64,000 nucleotides of DNA, from NCBI GenBank assembly GCA_020744225.1, contig JAGMWG010000001.1, positions 1,860,001-1,924,000 on the forward strand, written 5' to 3'. The translations under genes and the position numbers were made by a program. Below the pieces are notes generated by a model. The model ran no database searches. It was not told where the DNA came from and saw only the letters and a list, made by a program, of their open reading frames with translations. Of this stretch, positions 47,944 through 59,477 are shown in pieces (the first letter of the stretch is position 1; the number at the start of each line of letters is the position of its first letter). This stretch comes from Paraphoma chrysanthemicola (Eukaryota; Ascomycota; Dothideomycetes; Pleosporales; Phaeosphaeriaceae).

Positions 47944-49815
47944 CTAGTCCAAATCATCCGCACTCGTCTCCACCGCCTTCTTCTCTGCCTCTCCAGGTGC
48001 TTTCACCTCTTCCTTCTTCGGATAAAACGACAACCCACCATTCGGACTCAGTACTCCCGCGCGATCATACAGCGTCGTAGCGCGGACATACGGATCCAAT
48101 TTCCAGTAATTCTGCCGCATTTGCTCAGCGACCTGATCGCGTTCTTTTCTCCTTTCGTCTAGATTCTCGGCACTTGCGCCCTCCTGCACCCAGCCGATGA
48201 CGATATTTTCGTACCGCCTGACAAGCTCCATGCGCTCATCTTCCAGCACCTCTTTGCCCTTGTCGTCTTTCATGATGTCGTTTTCGCCAGGCACGGGCTC
48301 GGGATAGACGTAACTCCATTTCTCGTCGCCGCCGAGTTCGGTCGGGATTTGGGTCCTGGGAATGAAGTTCGCCAACTCGTCAATGTTCTTGGCGAAGTGG
48401 ACTTTGCCTGCGACGACGGGGTCGAGCCAGCCGCGGATAATGCTCCAGATGGCGTTGAAGACCCAGGGGGCCTTGTAGACGAGTACGGTGCCGAGGGATT
48501 CGGGGTAATTTGCTTCGAAGCATTTAATCATGAACTTGACGGGCGTGTAGTCCATGTTGGCCATGGAGAAGTCGGTCATGTCGAAGACGACAGTCTGGTG
48601 GGGTGCATTAGCTTGGGTGAGGAAAACAGGCAAGTTTTGGACTGGACTTACGGCAGTATCGATTGGTGGTCTTAAGAGCATGCGCGCCGACTCAATAGTG
48701 TACACGGTAAAGCGTTCCAGACTTTCTTCCGTCTGCTCACCTGCTCGATGTAATCGCGCGCGGACGAAGCACAGTGGTCGGCCTTCCTTGTCGAGGCCGT
48801 GGAGGAAACTCTTGCCCATGCGTAGTTGTGAAAGGAAATCTTCGGCATTCTTCTTGACTTTGGGGTCGGTGGATTTTGTGTCTTCTAGCGCCTTCAATTC
48901 ACCATTCTTGACAATGTCGTCGTCAACGTGCATTTCGTCTAACCTCCATTTCATGGTTGAGATCATCATTACGAGTGCCTTGTCCACATCCCATTTCCGT
49001 GCGCGCAGGAATCGCAGAAGGAGAGCATCGGGGTGATCGTGCTTCAAAAAGGTCCAGAAAGCTCTTCGCAGCTCCTCAGGCGGCGTGTTCGCTATTGCGG
49101 CCTTGAAGTCTGCGTGCTGACCAAACTTGTCATCCTCTGCTGATATCGACAGAGAGCTCAAGTCTGACGGCGTCGAAGCACCTGTCCCCGACGGCGTCGA
49201 CGACTTTGAATCCGTGCTCTTGTCGTCCTTATGCCGCTTGAACACATTCAACCGGCTCTTCTTTTTGTCCTTCTTTCCCTCCTTTTCTGACCCTGCTTCG
49301 CTCGGTGCAATCGTTGATGGCGCCCGTGTGGGTGTCTCGCTGCCATTTACATCCTCTGGAGCTACTTCAACTCCAAAAACCTTCAGTGTCAGCGCCCACA
49401 GCTCGCGCAACTTCTTCTCTTCGTCGGCCGTGAGCGTCCCGGGCCGACCGGGTGGTGTATTTGGCGCCATGACGAGGAACGACTCTGTGAGGTCGGCAAT
49501 ATCAAATTGCGCCGCGGAGTCGCGTCGTCCTGTCTTCTCTTCGGGAGACTTCCTGAGCAGTGGAAGGAGTAGCACGCCGCCCAATGCAACACCAGTTACC
49601 GCTGCGACTGTCCAAAGCCCTGTTCCACTTCTCTTGAGGAGAGGAGGCGCGGTTCTCAACCCAGAATGATATCCGCGGTATGCGCAAATACTAGAGGCAG
49701 GGTATTGCTTTCGTACCAGAAATTGTTCAAAAGGATGGGTGGAAGATCGAGACGTGGGAGCTGAAGTTGTCGAGGTTCGAAGTATTCTTTTCAGCGGTTG
49801 TACGCGGAGGGACAT
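47944..49815 (-). CDS. CRAL-TRIO (Sec14-like) lipid-transfer protein with mitochondrial-type N-terminal extension
   Basis: Exon 1 is 49815-48652 and exon 2 is 48594-47944; removal of a 57-nt intron gives 604 aa. The middle and C-terminus match fungal CSR1-type phosphatidylinositol-transfer proteins: a CRAL-TRIO N-terminal helical region (LLRFLRARKWDVDKALVMM) and the lipid-binding domain (TVVFDMTDFSMANMDYTPVKFM, NYPESLGTVLVYKAPWVFNAIW, DPVVAGKVHFAKNIDELANFI). Many relatives are expected to begin near MAPNTPPGRPGTLT (residue about 115). Here an uninterrupted frame adds an Arg/Ser-rich presequence-like start and a membrane helix (GLWTVAAVTGVALGGVLLLPLL), suggesting a mitochondrial-anchored form. 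A linker rich in Lys/Asp/Ser follows. Lipid exchange is known for the family; location is inferred. Confidence 0.85.
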   Translation of the reverse strand: MSLRVQPLKRILRTSTTSAPTSRSSTHPFEQFLVRKQYPASSICAYRGYHSGLRTAPPLLKRSGTGLWTVAAVTGVALGGVLLLPLLRKSPEEKTGRRDSAAQFDIADLTESFLVMAPNTPPGRPGTLTADEEKKLRELWALTLKVFGVEVAPEDVNGSETPTRAPSTIAPSEAGSEKEGKKDKKKSRLNVFKRHKDDKSTDSKSSTPSGTGASTPSDLSSLSISAEDDKFGQHADFKAAIANTPPEELRRAFWTFLKHDHPDALLLRFLRARKWDVDKALVMMISTMKWRLDEMHVDDDIVKNGELKALEDTKSTDPKVKKNAEDFLSQLRMGKSFLHGLDKEGRPLCFVRARLHRAGEQTEESLERFTVYTIESARMLLRPPIDTAVSPVQNLPVFLTQANAPHQTVVFDMTDFSMANMDYTPVKFMIKCFEANYPESLGTVLVYKAPWVFNAIWSIIRGWLDPVVAGKVHFAKNIDELANFIPRTQIPTELGGDEKWSYVYPEPVPGENDIMKDDKGKEVLEDERMELVRRYENIVIGWVQEGASAENLDERRKERDQVAEQMRQNYWKLDPYVRATTLYDRAGVLSPNGGLSFYPKKEEVKAPGEAEKKAVETSADDLD

Positions 49816-50270
49816 GGGCAGGCGGCTGAGCGCAAAGTGAGCACCGTATGTAATCGTGTGCTTACTGTACTACGGACCGGGCAGCTGCGGTGAGTTGGAA
49901 GATGAGATGTCCGCAGTCCGGGTAACTCGGAGGGGCTTTGGCGGATCCAAACTCAAAGGACTAGAGACGTTTGTGCTTGACGCCGAGTACTGACGTAATA
50001 ACTACCAAGAGCCGCGCAGCAGGCGATCGTACCTGAGTTGTGTTCGTACTTTTCGCGAATCCGAGGCTGTGCGCGCTCGACTTTCGCTGTGCACAAGAGC
50101 GTCATCGACCGGTTGGGCTCGTAAGGCTGAGGGCAGGTGGGGCACGCGTGGCTTCCCTTGTTGATGCAACCAAACACCTGCAGCCCCTCAAAACTACGCG
50201 TCCGATTGTCCACCATTGCGCCTAAGGACGGTCACAGTACCCATTGAAACAAAATAGTGTATATAACGCA
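49816..50270. promoter_or_regulatory. Divergent promoter region between CRAL-TRIO gene and DAM1
   Basis: 455 bp between divergent start codons. A TATATAA string at 50260-50266 lies only a few bases before the DAM1 ATG, too close to act as a TATA box for that start. No other motif was identified. Confidence 0.45.
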
Positions 50271-51062
50271 ATGGCTTCAACGACCCCCACGCGTTTGTTA
50301 CCATCGTCCACACATGGTCAACACGGTCACTGACTTCATCGTCTCCAGGCGAGCCCCCTTCCCACCGGCAACGCACGCGCAGCAAGTCCCCTCGAAGCCG
50401 CCCAACTACGCCTCTCCGTCCGTCCTCAAGATCGTCATTACGCGACAGCGTCCAACGTGGCCGTGGCGCAGCGTCCTCTGCCAATGCGCTTGAGGGTCTG
50501 CAAGATGGTTTCGCAGAGCTGAGCGATGCCATGGCCGATCTGGAGCAGAACTTCATGCAGCTGCAATTGATGCACGAGAGCCTGGCGCGGTTCTCGGAGA
50601 GTTTCGCCGGATTCCTGTATGGAATGAACATGAACGCGTTCTGCGTGGATTTTCCAGAGGTATGCATGCTCGCCAGCCGAGGGTGCTTCAGTAGTGCTTG
50701 TGACGATGGCTGATGGCGACGTACAGGCGCCTGTCGCAGAGTCTTTCAAGAGACCTCAAAACCACCCTGACCTTGGGTCTGCCAACCTGAACCGGAGTCA
50801 AGGGCCGGACGATATGGAGGCTACGTTTCTCACCACTGACACATCGTTTGTCGAGAACCCACCTAGCAGCAAGATATCGTCAAAGTTTCAGACTCCTCAA
50901 ACGCCTGCGCCCGCATCAAAAACGGCTGGGCGAGGAAGAGGTGGTATACCACGCGCAGGTAGAGGAGGAGGCATACCTGTACGTGGCGGAACGAGAGGCG
51001 CAAGAGGCGGTAGTGGTATAGCACGAGGCGCAGCTGCGAGAGGTCGTGGAGCGCGCTCATGA
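50271..51062 (+). CDS. DAM1: DASH complex subunit Dam1
   Basis: Exons 50271-50292, 50349-50659 and 50727-51062 give 222 aa. Dam1 is a subunit of the DASH ring that couples kinetochores to spindle microtubules. The central helix is diagnostic: LQDGFAELSDAMADLEQNF, MQLMHESLARF-type segment and FLYGMNMNAFCVDFPEAP. The N-terminus is Arg/Ser/Pro rich (RSKSPRSRPTTPLRPSSRSS), with candidate Aurora/Ipl1 sites. The C-terminal 45 residues are an RG/RGG tail (GRGRGGIPRAGRGGGIP...). The first intron is uncertain: a 56-nt version (donor GTTTGT at 50293) or a 32-nt version (donor GTCAAC at 50317) both restore frame with the same acceptor; I prefer the longer. Confidence 0.9.
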
Positions 51063-51427
51063 TTGAGAAACCCACAATGATACCCCAGGAGTTGCGGAAA
51101 CAAAGCATCACTGCTGTTGTCTTTCATGCACATAGGTAATTCATCAACGGATTATTAAGTGTGTCTAGGTTTCAGCACTTTAGCGCAGTGCCTTGCTGTC
51201 CCATTTCGCCAGGTGCAATTCCTTCATTAATCTCATTTCCATTAAGATTAGCCGCGTCGCAATGCATGAGAGTGTAAATGCAGCAATCCAGGCTGTCGCC
51301 AGTCCGTAAGAGAGGGGTATACTGCAGTGGTATCATAAAGTCAGAGTGCATAAGGTCGTCGAGAAGCAAAATGTAGGTTCGTTCGGCGCGTTCGCCTGCA
51401 GCGAGAGGTGGTCTCCAGAGACAATGC
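51063..51427. other. Intergenic interval between convergent DAM1 and YTP1
   Basis: 365 bp of 3' flanking sequence for both genes. No coding potential or distinct element seen. Confidence 0.5.
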
Positions 51428-53340
51428 TTAAGCCAACACTCCAGCGTGGCTTTTGACGAGCTGGCTCTTGCTTTCTTTACGCTGGGCCCAGCCCTTGATG
51501 GCAATCACAACTGTGGTCCAGGCCATCAGAAGCGCCGTGAGGCCCATGGTCACCGTGAAGGTAAACATGGCATCGAGCTGGTAGCCTTCTAGCACGGCTA
51601 CAGTGTCCTTGTTGCTAAGCATAAAAGTAATGCCACCAGCGATAAGGCAGAAGGAGGTAACGATCTCAGTTGGTGGTCGAGACGGGAGGAAGGATGTGGG
51701 CGGAGAGATGAACATAACGATGTAGGTGAGTCCGCGCGCAAGAGCGAAGCCCATGAACATGGTACCCCACTGCGAGTGTATCATGGTTGACAGCATCGAG
51801 TCTTGATGGTGAGAGCTCATCATCTTGCCCAGCAGCATGATGATCAACGCAGGCAGCGGATTCATGGATATGCGGTACTGGCGCGGTTGCGACCATGACT
51901 CGTCGAGGGAATTCGAATGCGCATGCGATGAGGCGACGGTGTCATTGAGTAGATCTCGCATCTTTGTCGACTCGATGATCATTCCCAACTAGGAAGGCGG
52001 CGTCAGTAGGCTGCGCTAAGAGTGAAGGAACGACTGGGGCACTTACCAAACCACCACCGAAGAACATGACCGAAATGGAAACATGTTCCAAATCCTGGGC
52101 CGTCCATTCGTCGCCCCAGGCAGCCAAGTGCTCGAGGAACACGTTGGTGCAGCCATAAAGCCAGATGACGAACGACTCGGTAAACTCTGCCGACGGTAAT
52201 GCCGCCCGCCGACGTCCCACCACCTCCTTCGTGGGCTTCACATTCCACGCCCATCCGAAGTCAGCGAATGCTCCCATCCAACGACCCAGTGTAAGGAGCC
52301 CGTAGAGGAAGAAGATTCCGCCTTTGACGTAATGCGCCAGCACGTTGAACACGGCCCCGCCACGCTGTCTAATGTCAGCAAGGCTCCCTCCAAGCAGGAC
52401 GGTTTTTGACTACTTACACCAATGCCGCCATAGACGACAGTACCGCTAGCGATGGCTACGAGGCCCTGGATCAAAATGGTGCGCTCAAAAACGACGTAGA
52501 AGAATCGAATGGCCTTCAGAGTGCGGCCGACTGCAAAGCGCGCAACACTGCGAGAAAAGAATCTGTCAACAGAGGTGTTTCTGAGGAAGCCACGCTTTTC
52601 AAGCGAATCATCAAAAGAGTCGTTATCGTCCTGAGTGTAGCTACGGGTAGTTCCAGTGAACTGTTGGTTCTCGGATTCCACGCTAGGCGATCGCGAGTGG
52701 CCAAACAGTGACGAAGAGTTGCGCTCAGTGCCTTGGCCGGAGTCGTTGGAGTATCGCGATGGATCGGGAAGCTCATCATGTACGCGCTGGTACCGCGCCA
52801 TGTTTGCGGCGGTCATCGGTTGGGCTGCCTCATTCCCCATGGAACGCGCACCACTGCGGCCGGTGTACAACTGAATTAGCGCCATGAAGACCCAAGCAGA
52901 CGCTATCCAGGTGAAGATCCATCCCGTCTTCCCATGCGAGTTATTCTCATATAGCTCGGGGGTCTTGTGGTTGTAGACGAGACCAAGCACGAGAGCGAAT
53001 GCATTGGTCGCAAGAAAAGCCAACTGTGCAGGCAGGACAAAGCGCGAGCGCGCAATGCTCAGCATAACAGCTGCGAACATCAGTGTGAGTTCGCATCAAT
53101 GTGACTACAAAGCTTACCAACTGGTAGAATCACCACCCACGCCAAAACTTCAAGACCAATGTGCCAGTACATAAGCGCGACATGCTCCGAAAGACTCCAA
53201 TAGCTTCGCGGTGCACCTTCATCTTGTGGCTGTGGCTGCGGCGCGCCCATGTCCATGTGCTCGTCGCCATGCGCAGCAACCAGCGGCAGCACTAACAGCA
53301 GTGCCGCCGCCGTCCCTATCAGAGCTGTGCGATTCGGCAT
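51428..53340 (-). CDS. YTP1: Ytp1-like multi-spanning membrane protein
   Basis: Exons 53340-53118, 53070-52418, 52364-52047 and 51988-51428 give 584 aa; introns are 47, 53 and 58 nt. The N-terminus is a signal peptide (TALIGTAAALLLVLPLVAAHG) followed by a His/Asp/Met-rich patch (HGDEHMDMG) that could bind metal. About ten hydrophobic helices follow, interrupted by a hydrophilic loop of roughly 130 residues rich in Ser/Asp/Asn between the early helices and the C-terminal block (FFLYGLLTLGRWMGAFADFGWAWN, SFVIWLYGCTNVFLEHL, MMSSHHQDSMLSTMIHSQWG). This domain order matches the fungal Ytp1 family, whose biochemical function is unknown. His/Met-rich helices are a notable shared feature. Confidence 0.88.
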
Positions 53341-56300
53341 ATGTCAAGGTAATGATATCAAGGTAGGCTAGGTGAGTGGATGCGCGAAGCTTGCACAGTT
53401 AGAACGTGAGGGCACAAGAGTAACAGCAAGGCGGGCTCTGCTTATGCTATTAACTCCGGCAGAAGATGCTCGAGGCAGTGGCCAAGCTCGTTAGGAAACA
53501 GCGAATGAGGAAGTCCAAAGATTATAACAAGCCAACGCGCCGGAACCCTCGCATCCAGCCGGCCGTCTTATTATCATGACCCCGGAAGTTTCGGAAGCCT
53601 CAGGTATAGACAGTGTCATCACGCGGTGTTTGTCAGCGCAAGCGCGATGCTGCTGCTTCGATCGCAACTTTTTCGGATTCGTGACGCGAGGGTGGTCGCA
53701 GAGAGTGGGTCATGCCATCGGCGAGCACGGACTTTTTCGCCGGCATCATGAGCCACCTCATGCATCCTCGTCTTTGTATGGCTTTCAAACATGGCCGTTT
53801 TGCACAGTCGTGCTCACCTCATCCTCGCGTTCAGATCGCGCCCAGCGGCCGTTCATCGCTCAAGCGAGGCGGGGCTGCAATGGCGAGCTCTCAACCCATG
53901 CACTCCGCAACGGCATCAAGACGAGGGGCCAGCCACACCTGCATCGGCTTCGGTATGCTCTTGAATCCGTCTCGGCCATGAAACGAGCATCACAAAGTTC
54001 CAACACCATGTGGTCCTCCCAGGAAGGCTCTGAATCGCGCTCCTTGCGCCTTCCGCTGCATGCGGGATCGGTTCTAGACCTGTCAAAATTTCGGGTCGAT
54101 GTCATTGTTTTCACGACAAGCACTGCTGTCTCCACGCTTCTACAGCCGCTCTCAGACTCCACTTCTGCTTATTGGTGATCCTGGCGATCAACGTCATACT
54201 GCGCCATACCTCAAAACCCGTTAAGCTTTTCTTTAGCGCCTTGGCCTAATGTACGTTCTCGGTGCGGATTACTTCGCGCAGACCGCCATGCGATCGGCTT
54301 TCCGGTCACATCCGGATGACTGCTGAGGCACGATGATGGCAAACAGTTGCTGACGACAAATGATAGATATCATGACGCTCTCCTCTCAACACAATCTTCG
54401 TTTTGTTTCAACAACATCCGATGAATGAGCCATATTTTCACCATGCGTTTCGGCGATGTTTGACCGCAAACAACCGCCTTCACGAATTACTAGTCTCGTA
54501 CGACGCAGAAGCGAAGCGCGTCTCAGCCCTGCAGTTGACCACTTGACTCATCGGCACGGGTCGCAAGGGCCAGTGCATGTTGTCTGCCTAGCGCTTGCGA
54601 TTTAGCCAACGTTGGCAGGCGTCGCGGCGATGCTCCAATCCTTACCGACTTCGCGAAGTGGTGGGCTGGGCTGACAGCTGGCTTGCCAGGGAGCTCGAAT
54701 GACCATCATCTGACACCCAACATTATCACTCCGCGGCATTTGTGAGATGTGCTCCGAGAATTTGGATGTACTACGCTGCACTCTCGGACTCTGGTTATTT
54801 CCGAAAATCCTATGTGACTTGGAAGTGGTTTGAAAAGGCATGCCGAATATGCCGGCCTGCAATTGCTACCGACTTAGTATCCTCTGCTGCTTATCCCGCC
54901 CGAACATGCACGCGATCGCCGATCACCCAAGCAAGAGGGCATGGCGACTGATCACAGAGCACAGCAAAAGTCTCAACATATGTCAGCGAAGCAACTGTTG
55001 TCAAACTCAGCGGCAGATGTGGTGCAACATGGCATCGCACGACTCGCCTCCACGCGCTCAAAGCGCTGCAACAGAGACGCCTTTGCTACATTACCCGAAT
55101 GTACTCAGACCCGCGTACGCAAGTTTCTCCAAATCTAAAATGATCAATCCCTCGGTGAAGCTACTCTAGGCAGCAACCCAAGCACCAGTGTGTAGTTTTA
55201 CGCTGAGAATTCCTGGCTTGATGATGACGGGTATGCTCAGCATCCGGATTGGAGCCGTTGGTCTTGGTCGCACCAATATCCCGATGCGTCCGAACGGATG
55301 ATCGGACATAATTGCACCTTCGACCAAGCCATTCACATCGGTCACGTCAAGAAGCGCAGCGCACTCCGACCCGTCCAAGACAGGCCAACGCGTTAGTCTC
55401 CGGATTCCTTGTCGCGAGCTTGGTACTTGATTTGACTACATTTGACGTGCCCGGATAGTGAACTTTTCTCGATCATATCTTGCTGCACAATTCTCCATTC
55501 CGCGACTGGCGAACTTCACCGATCCTACCGGTATTCCAACTTCATTACCCAGTGTGAGTAGTAGACGCGCCTATCTGCGTTCTCTCATTTCTGGCTCGGA
55601 CTGATCAAGTCGCTTTCATTCAACTCATGTCTGCCATTGCATTGTCCGATAGGATTCTTCTTCCAATGCATTACTTCTCTCTATCTTTGTCAATTAGAAG
55701 TCACGATCTTTCCAAGTAGGAATGTCATACATCTGGTTTCGAAGCGTCATCAATGTGGTCCAGCAAGAGATCATTTCTCATGCTGACAGATGCCGGCACA
55801 CCAGGCCTCTTAGTCTGACTCAGGCGGTTTCCATGGTTTAGGACGACGTTGTGTAGCAGCAACTCGAGCGCATTTGCGAGCCTCGTCTGGCTCGACGTTC
55901 GGATCGTTCAGTCAGTCGACTGAACAGACTTTATCTGCTCAATCAGCATCAGTACATCTCCCGTTGCTTGAATGTCTAAACTATACAAGTTCGACATAGC
56001 CAGGTCGTAACCATCGCATGAAGAGCTAGAAGCTTGATGCACTTCGTAGTTCAAATTTGTTGCGCACTAGACGTTAACCTTCGATGTTCGTGGCGTAGCG
56101 GTAAAATAGCGTTCCTTCAGCCCTAAGGATGATGGAGGCTACTGCCGAGCCGAGTTGGTGTTGATGCACGACATACGAAGGTGGGGGATTTGAGCGCTAC
56201 CCCGCTGTCGTCATGATATAACTTCGAAAGGTGATGATGTGATTCGGAAAGCAAATTACAAATGGGATCAATCGGCGTTCCTTCTGCAGCTTCTTTCAAT

Positions 56301-56375
56301 CCACTTCGTCTCTACTCAGTTTGAATCAGCCAGCAATCAACTATTGACCCTGATCAGCCACGTACACAATTCACC
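53341..56375. other. Gene-poor interval
   Basis: About 3 kb between divergent YTP1 and the glutathione transferase gene. A 200-codon ATG frame at 53576-54178 is the longest, but its residues show no family, no regular hydrophobic pattern and overlapping open frames, so I do not call it. No tRNA was confirmed; a weak A-box-like string near 56092 lacks the rest of a tRNA. Confidence 0.45.
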
Positions 56376-57242
56376 ATGGGCAAAGACCACCCGGACGCAG
56401 ACCTCCACCCCGAAGCCACAGGCCCAGCGGCCGCCATTGTAAAAGTAAATCGGTCAATCCTCTAGCTATCACCCAGATTCGCCTCTTAACTGCTTTAGGC
56501 CCACGCCGCCGAAGACCCTCTCAAACTTTACTCTGGCTGGTTCTGCCCCTTTGTCCAACGCATCTGGATCGCCCTCGAAGAGAAATCCCTGCCCTACCAA
56601 TACATCGAGGTCAATCCCTATCACAAACCCGATTCTTTACTTTCTCTCAATCCGCGCGGCCTCGTCCCCACGTTACAATATGACAACAAACCACTCTACG
56701 AATCCAACGTGCTATGCGAGTTTCTTGAAGATGCATACCCAAACGCCACGCCACATTTGCGCCCAGACGACCCGTATGATCGTGCAAAAGGAAGAATCTG
56801 GATCGATTATGTAGGAAGTAGGATTATTCCGGCGTATCACCGATTCTTGCAACACCAGGGTCAAGAAGGATTGAAAGAAAAACAAGACGAATTCCTCCAT
56901 CACCTCAAAGAATTTACGCGCGCTATGCACCCCACTGGGCCGTACTTCTTTGGTAAGGAATTCAGTCTCGTTGACGTTGCGCTTGCACCATGGGCAGTCC
57001 GGCTGTGGGTTTTCGACCACTTCAAAGGTGGTATTGGAATACCTGGCGAGGGCGAGGGCGGTGAGGACGAGAATGTGTGGAAGAGGTGGAGAGTATGGAG
57101 AGAGGAGGTCAAAGAGAGGAAGAGTGTGAGAGAGACGTTGAGCGAGAGGGAGCATTATTTGCCAATCTATCAGCGGTATGCGGAAGATAGGGCAATGAGT
57201 GAGGCGGCGAAGGCGATTAGAGCCGGCAGGGGAATCCCGTGA
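56376..57242 (+). CDS. Omega-like glutathione S-transferase
   Basis: Exons 56376-56444 and 56499-57242 (54-nt intron) give 270 aa. The thioredoxin-like N-domain carries the active-site motif WFCPFVQRIWIALEEK, whose Cys and CPFxQR context are typical of omega-class enzymes that reduce mixed disulphides and dehydroascorbate rather than conjugating glutathione. The glutathione-site elements NPRGLVPTLQYD and LYESNVLCEFLED follow, then the all-helical C-domain (FFGKEFSLVDVALAPWAVRLW). The C-terminus has an additional charged helix (EEVKERKSVRETLSEREHY). No signal or mitochondrial peptide is obvious. Likely cytosolic, in thiol or xenobiotic defence. Confidence 0.88.
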
Positions 57243-57375
57243 TTACGTTCCTTCGGAATATGCGCATCTTGACGGAAGAAGTTTCTTGAAAGACTCGACA
57301 ATTCTTCGTCGTTGGATGGGTCTTGAAAGAGAATACGTACACATTGTAGGCATTAACGAGAGTATACCACACCAA

Positions 57376-59477
57376 TCAGGTATCAAAACACTGACAATCC
57401 CCTTCATCCCCACCAATTCTCCACCCGCTAATCATTGTCGGACACTTCCACGCAACATCCATACCCTCGCACTGAAACACCAGATTCCACATCCGCTCCA
57501 TCGCGTATCCGAATTGCGGCGCAGTCATTGAGTCCGGTCGACCTCGCAGAAACTCTGGCTTATGTGCCCAGCTATTTTCGTCGACGAAAGCTTGTCTCAA
57601 GTCGTGGTAAATCGCTTTGTCGATACCGCGTATACGCGCCGCGGAGGCGATGAATTGGCCTTTGTAGCTCATGGAGACATCTTCACATGCCGATGACGAT
57701 GTGTTGTATACCCGCGCATAGTATTGAGGGAACAAGCCCGCATTGTCCGACCAGAAATTTCGATCGCCACAGTCTTTGCAATGACATGTTTCCGCCGCGC
57801 CGAGGTTGAGGTAACCCGTTCGCTCCGGGTCGAAGTAGTTGCGTAGTCTGGGGTAGAATTCGCGCGAATTGTGAACATCGGCTTGCAGGAAGATGGTGTG
57901 TTTTGCGAGCTTGTCCCAGTGCGTGGTGATGTGGTTGAGGTATGTTTCGCCTTCTCGTCCGATGTTGGGAAGCTTTGTGACGCGTGTGGCACCAGTGCGT
58001 TGGCGGATATGATTTACGTCTGCGTCGAAGTCTTTGATGTAAATTGTGACGGTGGCGTCGGATAGGTGCTGTGTGTGCTCGAGACTAGATATGAAGTGTG
58101 CGACGTCCTCGATGGGTTCTCTGTACATGCTAATGACGATCTCCAGGGGAAATTGTGGTATGTGTTCGGTATCGAGACTTGTGGGAGGGTGAGGTGACGG
58201 TCGTGTTACGAAGTTACTGCAGATGTAGAGCGACCAAATAAGGAAAAGTCCAATGCCTCCGAGCAAGGACACAACTCCCATTTGCTGATTCCTCGACTTC
58301 ATGCGAGTTGATAGTCGAGTGCTCCTTTCATCCGATGATAAGTTCTCCTCGTCGATGGACGAGAAGTCGTTCGGAATTTCGCATGAGTTAGGATCGTCCC
58401 GACTGACAATTTTGTAGAGATTGCTAGACTCGTGTTTGGTGTTGTATATGATGCACAACACAGCCATTGAGAAGTAGACGTACTGGAACACATTTGTGTA
58501 CGACCGACGCACTGAGAGCGTGGAGTAATTTCCAATTATTCCCACCAGAGTCAGTAGAGTCAGAGCATCGCTTGTGTGTGGTTTCGCTGACCCAACACTC
58601 TTCTTTGGGTCTTCTGCATCTTCCTCATCATTTGGAAGGAGAAGTGATGTTCCAGAAAGCAGTGTGACTGCTGTGATCGTAGCGTTGAATGCCAGAAGTG
58701 GAATGTGCCGAAGACTAATGACAACGAGGTGGACGTCCGACCACAGAAAGATGATCCATATACCCGCTATAATATAGCCGGCGCCAACTATGCACCAAAT
58801 CTTGTCTTGCCGATTGATTGTCTGGTCTGGGTAGTGCTGCGACGCGATCCTTTTCAGCGCCCTTGCTGTGCCGGCAAACAGCATTGCAGGAATTGCAGTT
58901 ATCAAGTTGGTGACGGAAAGTCGGTATTCTGTGGCAAGAATGCCGACAGCTGCCAGAAGTAGGAGCGATATTCGAATACGCTCTCTTCGAGGTCGAGTCG
59001 CGGACCCAAGGATGAGGACAATGGCATCGTCGAAGAGCATGGCTATAATCTGTGGAGGTAAGCGTTGGTCCTTTGACTTGTTCGGTACAGGCATACCATA
59101 AGCATTGCTAGTGTCGGCAAGTTCTTGAAGTGAAGGATTGCCTGGAGCATGCAGACCATCGAAAGCGAGGTGAGGCCTGCAGCGGCCACATCCAAGAGAG
59201 TTCCTGGGTGCCGTATGCCAGTACGCAGACTATCGATTCTCGACTCACGGCAGTGTTGCCGCAGCGTATTCTCACCCACTCCTGCAACAGTAATGACAAC
59301 AAGCTGTGCAAGATAGACGAGCAGCGGATAGTGAAAGTTCGCTTCCACGAGAAGATGTCTTGCACTTAGCAGCGACAGTGTTGCGCACGCTGTCCATGCA
59401 CACACTGGGTGCTGTCGTATGCGTTCTCGCGCATTCTCAAATGTGGCGGGTTTTGTTGCTTGAGTGGGATTGTCCAT
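57376..59477 (-). CDS. Multi-pass membrane protein with C-terminal DUF3431 domain
   Basis: Exons 59477-59097 and 59049-57376 (47-nt intron) give 684 aa. The N-terminal half has about nine hydrophobic helices with a triose-phosphate/nucleotide-sugar-transporter-like rhythm (FHYPLLVYLAQLVVITVAG, LAMLMIIAMLFDDAIVLIL, AIPAMLFAGTARALKRI). A further hydrophobic helix (VVSLLGGIGLFLIWSLYIC) leads into the C-terminal DUF3431 domain (LEIVISMYREPIEDV, FLQADVHNSREFYPRL, GDRNFWSDNAGLFPQYYA, SYKGQFIASAARIRG). That domain resembles glycosyltransferase-like fungal proteins and has paired Cys (CHCKDC) of possible metal-binding or disulphide use. Function is unknown; a Golgi or plasma-membrane glycan enzyme is a guess. 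Confidence 0.8.

Noticed and set aside
50317..50348. 32-nt first intron for DAM1
   Set aside because: It restores frame but is shorter than any other intron in the window; the 56-nt alternative with the same acceptor is preferred.
53576..54178. 200-codon plus ORF with ATG
   Set aside because: No family resemblance or structural pattern, and an overlapping frame (53712-53981) is also open; likely chance.
56090..56165. tRNA-like string with GGCGTAGCGG
   Set aside because: An A-box-like piece is present, but no matching GGTTCGA B-box, anticodon arm or acceptor pairing could be found.
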